From the NCBI RefSeq assembly GCF_009828835.1, contig NZ_WTTB01000004.1:1-64000 (forward strand): a DNA stretch of 64,000 bases, read 5' to 3'. The notes beneath the pieces were generated by a model. The model made no database searches and was not told where the DNA came from. It saw only the letters and a program-made list of their open reading frames with translations. Positions within the stretch are counted from its first letter, which is position 1, and each line of letters starts with the position of its first letter. The DNA comes from Erysipelothrix urinaevulpis (GTDB lineage: Bacteria; Bacillota_I; Bacilli_A; Erysipelotrichales; Erysipelotrichaceae). The translations under genes were made by a program, and so were the position numbers. This document shows positions 1 to 7,581 of this stretch, piece by piece.

Positions 1-117
1 ACACCAAATGACCTAGAAGAAAAAATAGGAAGGCTTAATACAAGACCACGTAAGTGTATAAATTTCTATACACCTCAAGAAATATTATTTGAGAACGAAG
101 TGTTGCGCTTAATTTGA
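1..117 (+). pseudogene. IS30-family transposase, C-terminal fragment (cut by window edge)
   Basis: Frame 1 is open from the first base to a TGA at 115-117 and gives 38 residues containing an NTRPRK motif followed by a TPQEILF-like tail. That pattern is typical of the last residues of IS30-family DDE transposases. Only the C-terminus lies inside the window, so whether the element is intact cannot be judged. No inverted end could be identified after the stop codon. Confidence 0.75.
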
Positions 118-130
118 CAATTAATCAAAT

Positions 131-157
131 AAAAAAAACAAGGAATATATCCTTGTT
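131..157 (-). terminator. Intrinsic terminator after the AIM24 gene
   Basis: An 8-bp stem (AACAAGGA/TCCTTGTT) with a 5-nt loop is followed on the minus strand by a run of eight T. It overlaps the stop codon of the AIM24-family gene by two bases. Confidence 0.8.
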
Positions 158-830
158 AATTTGACGTTGGAAGCACGCGATTGACTTCGCCAGCTAGATT
201 AGAAATTGGCAAGGTTTGTAGTTTAACAAGCCCAGGTCCAGTTAACTTAGCAAGGAAGAATCCTTCACCACCAAAGAGTTTATTCCCAAGTCCTTTTACA
301 GTTTGAATATCAAATTTGACACTTTCTTCAAACATAAACAAGTTTCCTTGATCTACTAAGAGGACTTCGCCATCCTTTAAATTGTAATCAATCAAAGAAC
401 CATCTGCTTCAAGAAAAAGATGCCCTGTTCCGGAAAATTTTTGAAGTATAAACCCTTCCCCTCCAAAAAGACCAGTACTGATTTTTTTTGTAAAAAATGT
501 ATCAAATGTCACGGTGTCTTCAGATGCCAAAAAAGCACTCTTTTGAACAATGTAATTTTTCGTTCCATCCAAATAATGGGGATCAATGACGCCTGGCATC
601 GTCATAGCAAAAGCAATTTCTTGATTATCGTCTTTCGCCGTGTACTGATTTTGAAAAAAACCTTCGCCTGTGAATGCACGGCCAAATGATTTTTTTATAC
701 CACCAGATTGTACTTTATAATCCATACCACTTGTCATCCACGACATATTACCTGCACTGGTAATAATTGTTTCATCACGTTCTAAATAACATCTCAACAC
801 TGGATATGTTCCTTCTATCTTATACTTCAT
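156..830 (-). CDS. AIM24 family (TIGR00266/DUF124) protein
   Basis: This 224-residue protein is rich in glycine and aromatic beta-strand repeats. The paired motifs LFGGEGF near residues 121 and 186 are diagnostic of the AIM24/TIGR00266 family, a widespread bacterial group with a double-stranded beta-helix fold. There is no signal peptide or membrane segment, so it is probably cytoplasmic. The biochemical role of bacterial members is unknown. The gene ends in its own terminator and is a separate unit from the antiporter gene behind it. Confidence 0.85.
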   Translation of the reverse strand: MKYKIEGTYPVLRCYLERDETIITSAGNMSWMTSGMDYKVQSGGIKKSFGRAFTGEGFFQNQYTAKDDNQEIAFAMTMPGVIDPHYLDGTKNYIVQKSAFLASEDTVTFDTFFTKKISTGLFGGEGFILQKFSGTGHLFLEADGSLIDYNLKDGEVLLVDQGNLFMFEESVKFDIQTVKGLGNKLFGGEGFFLAKLTGPGLVKLQTLPISNLAGEVNRVLPTSN

Positions 831-857
831 AAAACCCTCCTTTTATATAGTATATCA

Positions 858-2015
858 TTATATCGATTCACTCGATAACAGTTTTTGTGAGGAATGGTCA
901 ATAAAGTAAGCTGCGAGTGGTGCGGTTAAAACGATAGAAAAACTTGCTAATGCTAGGATATGCTCTCCTTTTGCTACACCATATGATAAAGGAATACCTG
1001 CTAGGGCTGCCTGAACAGTTGCTTTGGGTGTATTCGCAATCATAATAAATACTTTTTCCTTTCGGTTGAGATGACTTCCTAACAATGAAAGTGTAACGCC
1101 AATCATTCGAAATACAAGTCCAAAGATGATGAGGAATAATGAACTAAAACGAATCAAATGTAAGGATTCAAGATTAATGCTTGCCCCTAAAAGCATAAAT
1201 AAAACGATTTCACCCACTGCCCAAATTGTATTCAGGTAATTTTTTAGTTCTAATGATTCAATAACTCTAAAATGATTGATCCCTAAGCCAAATGCTATGA
1301 TGGCAAGATAGGAAGAAATAGGCAGATTTGTTTCCAACCATAATAATAAAAATGCAGACAATAAAATAAACAGTTTAGGTATTTTGAGAAAGTGTCTAAG
1401 GTGTTTTAAGCAAAATGCCAACAGCGAACCAATCACAATCCCCCCCATTACCGTCAATGGTACATGGAGTAAAGTTTTAGCGATTGATGATGATTGACCT
1501 GAATATATATTTAAAATGATCGTAAAAATAGTCATGACAAAAATATCATCAAGCGATGCTGCACCTAAAATAATATCTGGAATGTTTTTATTTGTCCCTA
1601 AGTTTTTATCTTTTAATTTAATCATTGCAGGAATGACGACTGCAGGTGAAACGGCTGAAATAATAAATGCTAACATTAAGCTTTCGATCAAACTAAACTC
1701 TGTTAGTAAGAGCATCGATAACGTGATCGCGAATGCTTCAAATAAAGCTGGAACAAAACTTAATAAAATGCTTTCTGCTTGCATTGCTTTAAGACTACTT
1801 ATTTCTAAACTCGTTCCCGCACGCAAGAGAATAATGGCTAGAGCAAGTTTTCTAAGTGTATTCGATTGAGCTAGCACACCCCCTTCAAACACATTCAACC
1901 CAAATGGACCTAAAAGGATACCAACCAGCATATAAAAAATAAGTGGCGGAATTTTAGTTTTTGTTATTCCTTTTCGAACCCATAAACAAACGACAACTGC
2001 AAGGATAAATTTCAT
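858..2015 (-). CDS. Cation:proton antiporter (CPA family) under a fluoride riboswitch
   Basis: A 385-residue polytopic membrane protein with about 11-12 hydrophobic segments. A CPA-type SPAVV motif lies near residue 124 and the ion-binding Asp pair in SLDDIF near 156-157; two adjacent acidic residues are typical of electrogenic Na+/H+ antiporters. The chosen start is the ATG preceded by GGAGG; an ATG five codons upstream lies directly on that Shine-Dalgarno. The leader reads as a fluoride riboswitch with a terminator just before this gene. Na+/H+ antiporter genes are among those known to be fluoride-controlled, so a role in fluoride stress or ion homeostasis is inferred. It is not CrcB/Fluc or EriC-F by sequence. 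Confidence 0.85.
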   Translation of the reverse strand: MKFILAVVVCLWVRKGITKTKIPPLIFYMLVGILLGPFGLNVFEGGVLAQSNTLRKLALAIILLRAGTSLEISSLKAMQAESILLSFVPALFEAFAITLSMLLLTEFSLIESLMLAFIISAVSPAVVIPAMIKLKDKNLGTNKNIPDIILGAASLDDIFVMTIFTIILNIYSGQSSSIAKTLLHVPLTVMGGIVIGSLLAFCLKHLRHFLKIPKLFILLSAFLLLWLETNLPISSYLAIIAFGLGINHFRVIESLELKNYLNTIWAVGEIVLFMLLGASINLESLHLIRFSSLFLIIFGLVFRMIGVTLSLLGSHLNRKEKVFIMIANTPKATVQAALAGIPLSYGVAKGEHILALASFSIVLTAPLAAYFIDHSSQKLLSSESI

Positions 2016-2030
2016 CTTTCTTACCTCCAT

Positions 2031-2106
2031 AAAAAAACTCCTACACCAAAAATGATGTAGGAGTTATTAGCGTTAAGCGGTTAATGGAGAACCCCATCTC
2101 CGTTTT
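2031..2106 (-). promoter_or_regulatory. Fluoride (crcB-type) riboswitch with intrinsic terminator
   Basis: Read on the minus strand, the leader contains GGAGATGGGGTTCTCC, then AACCGCTTAACGCTAAT, then AACTCCTAC leading into a terminator stem (CTCCTACATC/GGTGTAGGAG) and seven T. The order GGnGATGG-nTTCnCC, a pseudoknot-capable AACCGCT and the ACTCCTAC element matches the fluoride riboswitch consensus (crcB motif), with ACTCCTAC forming the 5' arm of the terminator as in the Bacillus cereus example. It lies between the ABC operon end and the antiporter start. Confidence 0.87.
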
Positions 2107-2117
2107 ATTCTATTTGT

Positions 2118-2123
2118 ATTATA
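2118..2123 (-). promoter_or_regulatory. Extended -10 element of the riboswitch transcript
   Basis: TATAAT preceded by TGA gives an extended -10 (TGnTATAAT) about 14 bases upstream of the riboswitch P1 stem. No good -35 is visible; the upstream side lies in the end of the ABC gene. Confidence 0.6.
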
Positions 2124-2131
2124 TCATACTG

Positions 2132-3895
2132 TTAATGTTTTTCATCATCAAATTGACTGTTATATAAATCAGCATAGAAACCACCTTGTTTGAGTAACGT
2201 TTCATGATTTCCAATTTCAATAATATTTCCATCACGCATAACTAGGATTTTATCTGCATTTTTAATGGTTGATAGACGATGAGCAATCACAAAGCTTGTT
2301 CTCCCTTCCATGAGGCGAGCCATCGCTTCTTGTATCATTGCATCCAAACGCGTATCAACAGAACTTGTCGCTTCATCTAAAATCAAGATACGTGGATCAG
2401 ACAAAATTGCTCGAGCAATCGTCAACAATTGTTTCTCACCATTGGATATATTTGATGATTCTTCATTTAATTCCATATCATAGCCATTTGGCAATGTCGT
2501 AATAAAGTGATGAACATTCGCTTCTTTTGCTGCTTCAATAATTTCAGATTCACTCGCATTGGGTTTTCCATAAGCAATGTTATCCTTGATTTTCCCACTA
2601 AAGAGCCATGTATCTTGTAAGACCATACCAAATAGTGAACGCAAGTCATCACGTCTCATATCACGGATATCAGTCCCATCAATTAAGATTGAGCCAGAAT
2701 CAACATCGTAAAAACGCATGAGTAGGTTGATAATTGTTGTTTTTCCTGCACCCGTTGGCCCAACAATTGCTACCATTTCTCCAGGTTCGATTTCAACACT
2801 TACATTTTTAATAATCGGTGTATCAGTGTATGAAAAAGAGATATCATCAAATTTAACTGATCCTTGATAATCTGTGATCATTGCTGGCTTACGTTGCTCA
2901 GGTACTTCATTTTCTTCATCAAGGTATTCAAAGACACGATCCATGGCTGCAATGGATGACTGAATTGTTGGCGCTAATTGAGTAATTTGAGTTAAGGGTT
3001 GATTAACTTGCCATATATAACGAACAAACGCTTGTAAGGCCCCAACAACTAAGATTCCTTGACTAACTTTTAATGCTCCAATAAAGACAGTGATTGCAAT
3101 AACTAAATATGTCATCATTGATACTGAAATACTCATCAAACCTGAAACAAAATTCGCTTTAAAACCATTCTCGCATAATTTAGCATTGGCTTCAGCAAAT
3201 TCTTCAATAGCATTTTCTTGATAATTATATAATTTAATTTCGTTAAACCCTGTGAATTTTTCTTGGACAATGGCATTCATATTCCCTAAAGATTCTTGTT
3301 GAACTGTAAACATTGATTGTGATTTTGATACAATGTATTTACCTGACAAATAGGTCAAAGGAATAATCATACTTGCGATCAGCCCCATTTGCCAATTAAT
3401 GGCAAACATCATAATAACCGCCATGATCAGACTTAAAATTGCCATGACAATTTGAGCAAACGATTGTTGGAGTGCCATCGATAGGACCTCAATATCAGTC
3501 GTCATACGACTCATCAAATCTCCAGTAGAATGCTGATCAAAGTAGCGAATTGGCACTTTTGCCATTTTCTTTTTAACTGCCATTCTTAAATCAAAGACTG
3601 CCGATTGAATCGATTCAGCAATTAAGTACTGCATTAACATTCTTGAAGCGGCATTCACTAAGTACATGGTTAAGAGGATAATAATTATTTTCTTTAAAAT
3701 ATCATATTGAATATGCGCACCAGCAACACCATTACGAATATTTACAACATCATTGGCGAGCTGTGTGGTTGCCATCCCTTCAACAAACGGAGCTGCAGCA
3801 GTTAATACAGCCGCAATGAAAATTGCTGCAATAGCAACAAACAATTTCGATTTGTATGGTTTTACAAATTCAAACATTCTACGCAAGCTTTTCAT
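2132..3895 (-). CDS. ABC exporter half-transporter (canonical half of heterodimer)
   Basis: A 587-residue fused membrane/ATPase protein: six-helix ABC exporter domain (about 10-310) and nucleotide-binding domain (about 345-587) with Walker A GPTGAGKTT near 380, Walker B with catalytic Glu (LILDEATS) near 507 and an H-loop (AHRL). The signature is ISNGEKQ in place of LSGGQ. The start is the ATG after AAGGAGA; a longer in-frame ATG seven codons upstream overlaps that site. It overlaps the upstream partner gene by 17 bases, so the two are translationally coupled. Known pairs of this type (LmrCD, BmrCD) export drugs; the substrate here is unknown. Confidence 0.88.
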   Translation of the reverse strand: MKSLRRMFEFVKPYKSKLFVAIAAIFIAAVLTAAAPFVEGMATTQLANDVVNIRNGVAGAHIQYDILKKIIIILLTMYLVNAASRMLMQYLIAESIQSAVFDLRMAVKKKMAKVPIRYFDQHSTGDLMSRMTTDIEVLSMALQQSFAQIVMAILSLIMAVIMMFAINWQMGLIASMIIPLTYLSGKYIVSKSQSMFTVQQESLGNMNAIVQEKFTGFNEIKLYNYQENAIEEFAEANAKLCENGFKANFVSGLMSISVSMMTYLVIAITVFIGALKVSQGILVVGALQAFVRYIWQVNQPLTQITQLAPTIQSSIAAMDRVFEYLDEENEVPEQRKPAMITDYQGSVKFDDISFSYTDTPIIKNVSVEIEPGEMVAIVGPTGAGKTTIINLLMRFYDVDSGSILIDGTDIRDMRRDDLRSLFGMVLQDTWLFSGKIKDNIAYGKPNASESEIIEAAKEANVHHFITTLPNGYDMELNEESSNISNGEKQLLTIARAILSDPRILILDEATSSVDTRLDAMIQEAMARLMEGRTSFVIAHRLSTIKNADKILVMRDGNIIEIGNHETLLKQGGFYADLYNSQFDDEKH

Positions 3896-5624
3896 ATTTT
3901 TCCATCTCCTTTTCACTCATCTGCGATTTCGCAATTTCTTGGTAAATTTCGCAAGTTTTCATTAGGTCTAAATGTTTACCATGACCAACAATTTTTCCTT
4001 CATTTAAAACTAAGATTTGATCAGCATCAACAATTGAGCTAATGCGTTGAGCAACAACTAACATGATCGAATCTTTTGTTTCTTCTTTTAAATTTTTACG
4101 AATCATTGCATCGGTTTTATAATCAAGCGCTGAAAAACTGTCATCAAAAATATAGATTTCAGGTTTTCTGACAAGCGCACGAGCAATACTTAAACGTTGT
4201 TTTTGACCCCCACTAACGTTTGTTCCACCTTCACTTAGCCACTCGTCATATTGCGACGGTTTTTGTTCTATAAAATCTTTTGCCGCTGCTAATTCTGCAC
4301 TTTCAATGACTTCAAAGTCTTCTGCAAATTGTTTTCCATAGCGAATATTTTCTGAAATACTGCCGCTAAACAACAATGCTTTTTGAGGTATAAAGCCAAC
4401 TTTATTACGCAGTGCGTAAAGATCGTAATCTCGCACATCAACCCCGTTAACCTTGACACTTCCCTCACTTACATCATAGAAACGAACAATTAAATTAATG
4501 AGACTTGATTTACCACTCCCAGTTGAACCGATAAAAGCCACTGTTTGACCTTTGCTAACTGTAAAGTTTATGTCAGTAAGGACATTGGCTTCCCCATCTG
4601 GATACGCAAAGGTAACATGATCAAACTCAATTTCTGTTTCCTTCGTTCCATCCAACACTCCATTTTCTGGATTCATAATTAATGGCTCTTTGTTTAAGAC
4701 TTCTTGAATTCGACGTGCACTGACAGACGCTCTTGGATACATCACAAAGACAACTGAAAAGAGTAGTAATGAAAACAGTGCGTGGAATTGATACTCCAAG
4801 AAAGCAACTAGATTTCCAACTTCCATTGTCCCCATATCAATCATTTGCGCTGCAAAAAATATGATAAATAGAACAGCAATATTCAAAATGCTGAAAAAGA
4901 GCGGCTCAGCACGGCTCATTAAAACAAACAAACGTTTCGATGTTTCTGCATAATCATCATTCACATCCTCAAAACGTTCTGTCTCATGTTTATCTTTTCT
5001 AAATGCACGAATAACACGCACTCCCGTAATATTTTCTCGTGTAATACGGTTTAGTGTATCCATTAATTGTTGTTGTTTACGACTAATTGGTGATGATAAT
5101 TTTCCAGTAATAAAAACAACCAATAAAACAAATGGAATGCTCCCTAAAACGACCAATGCTAGGGTTTGATTGGTGTGAAAAATCATCCAAAATGACGATC
5201 CAATCATAATCGGACCTAACAACCCTAAACGAAGCAACATTTGAACAAACAATTGTAATTGGTAAACATCACCAGATACACGAGTTATAAGAGACGATAC
5301 ACCAAACTCATTGTATTCAGAGTGAGATAATTCTTGAGATTTTTTAAATAAATCATTTCGAATATCTTTTGTCATCCATGTCGCAATACGACTTGATGTA
5401 AAGTTTAATAATAAATTACCTAAACCTCCAATTACCGCAATCCCTAATAAGATCATCCCTTGTTGTTTTAAGAAATCATAGTTCCCAGTCGTGATTCCCT
5501 CATCAATCATTCTTCCCATAATCGTCGGAATCCCCAACTCCGTCACAACAAAGATTAAAACTGCTATGACATTAAGAAATAGCAATACTTTATACTTCTT
5601 CATATATTTTAATATTAATTTCAT
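3879..5624 (-). CDS. ABC exporter half-transporter (degenerate half of heterodimer)
   Basis: A 581-residue fused exporter: membrane domain about 1-310, Walker A GSTGSGKSS at 366-374, signature VSGGQ at 470-474. Walker B reads IYIFDDSF, so Asp495 replaces the catalytic Glu, and the H-loop His is Gln526 (VAQRI). One degenerate ATP site is the mark of heterodimeric exporters such as TM287/288 and BmrCD. The start has a GGAGG site. It is the first gene of a two-gene operon read from a MerR-type promoter shared with a divergent MerR regulator, which suggests induction by a small compound that is then exported. Confidence 0.9.
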   Translation of the reverse strand: MKLILKYMKKYKVLLFLNVIAVLIFVVTELGIPTIMGRMIDEGITTGNYDFLKQQGMILLGIAVIGGLGNLLLNFTSSRIATWMTKDIRNDLFKKSQELSHSEYNEFGVSSLITRVSGDVYQLQLFVQMLLRLGLLGPIMIGSSFWMIFHTNQTLALVVLGSIPFVLLVVFITGKLSSPISRKQQQLMDTLNRITRENITGVRVIRAFRKDKHETERFEDVNDDYAETSKRLFVLMSRAEPLFFSILNIAVLFIIFFAAQMIDMGTMEVGNLVAFLEYQFHALFSLLLFSVVFVMYPRASVSARRIQEVLNKEPLIMNPENGVLDGTKETEIEFDHVTFAYPDGEANVLTDINFTVSKGQTVAFIGSTGSGKSSLINLIVRFYDVSEGSVKVNGVDVRDYDLYALRNKVGFIPQKALLFSGSISENIRYGKQFAEDFEVIESAELAAAKDFIEQKPSQYDEWLSEGGTNVSGGQKQRLSIARALVRKPEIYIFDDSFSALDYKTDAMIRKNLKEETKDSIMLVVAQRISSIVDADQILVLNEGKIVGHGKHLDLMKTCEIYQEIAKSQMSEKEMEKYEKLA

Positions 5625-5659
5625 ACGATACCTCCTCGACTTTATTGCTCAACTGAACT

Positions 5660-5690
5660 ATAATAAGGTATAAGGTAACCTTACAGTCAA
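5660..5690 (-). promoter_or_regulatory. MerR-type promoter with 19-bp spacer and dyad operator
   Basis: On the minus strand TTGACT and TATTAT are separated by 19 bp. The spacer carries the dyad TAAGGTTACCTTA. An over-long spacer with a central dyad is the hallmark of promoters that MerR proteins activate by DNA distortion. It drives the ABC exporter operon and lies just upstream of the divergent merR-like gene. Confidence 0.82.
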
Positions 5691-5703
5691 GCAGGAGGAT
5701 TCA

Positions 5704-6522
5704 ATGCAAGATACACTCGATAAATTAACCACGGGCCAATTTGCTAAATTAGCAAACGTTGAGAAACATGTTCTTTTTTATTACGATGAGATTGGTTTAT
5801 TTAAACCAGAGTTCATTGAGAGCAATGGCTATCGATACTATTCCTATCATCAGTTCTATGCCTTCATGGTCATTATATTTATGAAAGACATGGGGATGTC
5901 CTTGAAAGAAATAAAAGAATACTTAGATAATCGATCATCCGAAGAATTTGAACAAATCATGTTAAAACGATTAAGTTCAATTGATCAAAAAATCAAAGAA
6001 CTCGAAAAATCAAAACGATTTATTCGGCATACTTTGAAAAACATGAAAATTGCTAAAGAAGCGAAGTTGAACCAATGTGAGATCAATCATTACAATCAAC
6101 AAACCTTAATTCTCAGTTTACCCTCTAATCCTGACACTCATCCAACCATCATTGATGAATATGTGCAATTTATTAAAGATCAAAATATTGTGTTTGCTAA
6201 TTACGTTGGAAGTATTGTTTCAAAAGATGCAATAAGTGATGACACTTTACCACGACATCGTTATTTATATATCCATGACCTTGGTAAAACTAAACGAAAC
6301 AATACATATGTGAAAGAAGCCGGACACTATGTGACATACTTTCATCATGGGAGTTTCGCAACTCTTCACAAGGCCTATCATGCAATCATCGAATTTGCGA
6401 AAGAAAACACGTTAACACTCGATAAATATTTCTATGAAGATTTATTAATTAATGAAAGCACCGTCATTAAAGATGAAGATTTTGTCATTCGCTTAAGCAT
6501 TAAAGTCTTAGATTATCCTTAA
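5704..6522 (+). CDS. MerR family regulator with GyrI-like effector domain
   Basis: A 272-residue protein. The winged helix lies at about 10-80 ([19 protein letters not shown] followed by GYRYYS), then a coiled dimerisation helix (about 85-125), then a C-terminal effector domain with the [11 protein letters not shown] pattern of GyrI/BmrR-type ligand-binding domains. The start follows an AGGAGGAT site. BmrR-like proteins sense lipophilic cations and switch on multidrug exporters. The divergent exporter operon with a 19-bp-spacer promoter makes it the obvious target. The inducer is not predictable. Confidence 0.88.
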   Translation: MQDTLDKLTTGQFAKLANVEKHVLFYYDEIGLFKPEFIESNGYRYYSYHQFYAFMVIIFMKDMGMSLKEIKEYLDNRSSEEFEQIMLKRLSSIDQKIKELEKSKRFIRHTLKNMKIAKEAKLNQCEINHYNQQTLILSLPSNPDTHPTIIDEYVQFIKDQNIVFANYVGSIVSKDAISDDTLPRHRYLYIHDLGKTKRNNTYVKEAGHYVTYFHHGSFATLHKAYHAIIEFAKENTLTLDKYFYEDLLINESTVIKDEDFVIRLSIKVLDYP

Positions 6523-6536
6523 AAAAATCACGGTAC

Positions 6537-6567
6537 AAAAAAAGATTGCTTGTTAAGCAATCTTTTT
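6537..6567. terminator. Bidirectional terminator between merR-like and cyclophilin genes
   Basis: A 13-bp stem (AAAAAGATTGCTT/AAGCAATCTTTTT) with a 3-nt loop and U-tracts in both directions separates two convergent genes. Confidence 0.85.
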
Positions 6568-7207
6568 AGCGAGGAAATGTTACTTTTTCTGGTTCGGGGT
6601 AAGTTTTTCCTTGTAAATTTACCGTAACTTTCTTCATAATTTGTGGTTGTTCATCGACGGGTTTATCTCCAAATGTTCTTGGAACCTCGACAATTTCATC
6701 CACAGTTTCCATACCTGAAATCACTTTACCAAAGCCTGCATAGGCATCATCCAGATATTCTGAGTTTTCGACCACAATAAAAAACTGAGAGCCAGCCGAG
6801 TCAGGATTATTTGATCGTGCCATTGATAAAACACCACGTTCATGGCTAAGGTTATTTTCAAAGCCATTTTCCTTAAATTCTCCAGCAATCGCATATCCTG
6901 GTCCACCCATACCCGTTCCTTCTGGATCTCCACCTTGAATCATGAATCCTGGAATAACGCGGTGAAACATAAGTCCATCATAAAATCCATCCTCAATCAG
7001 AGCAATAAAATTATTCACTGTATTGGGCGCAACTTCTGGATAAAGTTCAATCTCAATCTTTTTATCATTTTCCATCGTAATTTCTACAATTGGATTGCTG
7101 GCGGACTCGCTCCCGACCTGACCATCATTTTCCTCTTGTTTTGGTGCACTTGCGCATGCTGATAAGACAAACAAGCACAGGATTAGCACCACCATTTTTT
7201 TCCTCAT
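6566..7207 (-). CDS. Peptidyl-prolyl isomerase, cyclophilin-type lipoprotein
   Basis: A 213-residue protein with a lipoprotein signal peptide ending in the lipobox LSAC (Cys18), then a short polar linker and a cyclophilin domain (about 38-200) with the FHRVIPGFMIQGGDP and SQFFIV motifs. It should isomerise X-Pro bonds in proteins folding on the outer face of the membrane. It is short for its class, with a single domain. The start follows AAGGAG. It is monocistronic and ends in the bidirectional terminator. Confidence 0.9.
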   Translation of the reverse strand: MRKKMVVLILCLFVLSACASAPKQEENDGQVGSESASNPIVEITMENDKKIEIELYPEVAPNTVNNFIALIEDGFYDGLMFHRVIPGFMIQGGDPEGTGMGGPGYAIAGEFKENGFENNLSHERGVLSMARSNNPDSAGSQFFIVVENSEYLDDAYAGFGKVISGMETVDEIVEVPRTFGDKPVDEQPQIMKKVTVNLQGKTYPEPEKVTFPR

Positions 7208-7285
7208 ACCTTAATCTCCTTAAATCTTTCTCTTCAAGCATAAGGATAAGGCATTTTTGCTTTTTTTGCAATCTTTCTTCTAAAC

Positions 7286-7313
7286 AAGAAAAACCTAAAA
7301 CATAAGTCTTAGG
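7286..7313 (-). terminator. Terminator at the end of the two-component operon
   Basis: A short stem CCTAA/TTAGG with a 10-nt loop is followed on the minus strand by five T and a T-rich stretch. It overlaps the stop codon of the small exported-protein gene. Confidence 0.6.
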
Positions 7314-7581
7314 GTCTTTCTTGCTGTTTAATTGAAATACTTGTTTGTTCTGTATTGAATATGACATGATAATCCCAAAATCGCAGATGAAATTCAACAT
7401 CATTGTCATAATCTAATAAGCTATCCATCCTTTGTTTTTCAACAATCAAATCAAGGCTATTTAGCGGATAACTTATCCTTTGTTCTATTTTAATACCTTG
7501 CACATTGTGAGTAAACAACCCTAAGATTGTCGCTGCAACAAGAGTAATTTTTTTAAGGGACCAATATAATTGATTACGCAT
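7309..7581 (-). CDS. Small exported protein of unknown function, third gene of the two-component operon
   Basis: A 90-residue protein starting at an ATG that overlaps the kinase stop by 8 bases (the ATGCGTAA context), which implies translational coupling. Residues 1-29 form a basic-hydrophobic signal sequence or single membrane anchor. The rest is a short charged beta-type domain with no Cys and no family I recognise. A longer in-frame start lies inside the kinase gene but has no ribosome-binding site. Co-expression with the sensor kinase suggests an accessory or sensing partner; that is inference. Confidence 0.6.
   Translation of the reverse strand: MRNQLYWSLKKITLVAATILGLFTHNVQGIKIEQRISYPLNSLDLIVEKQRMDSLLDYDNDVEFHLRFWDYHVIFNTEQTSISIKQQERP

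Noticed and set aside
7125-7409. 94-codon minus-strand frame between the cyclophilin and small exported-protein genes
   Set aside because: It overlaps the terminator, the cyclophilin start and the end of the operon; codon use is poor and no ribosome-binding site precedes it.
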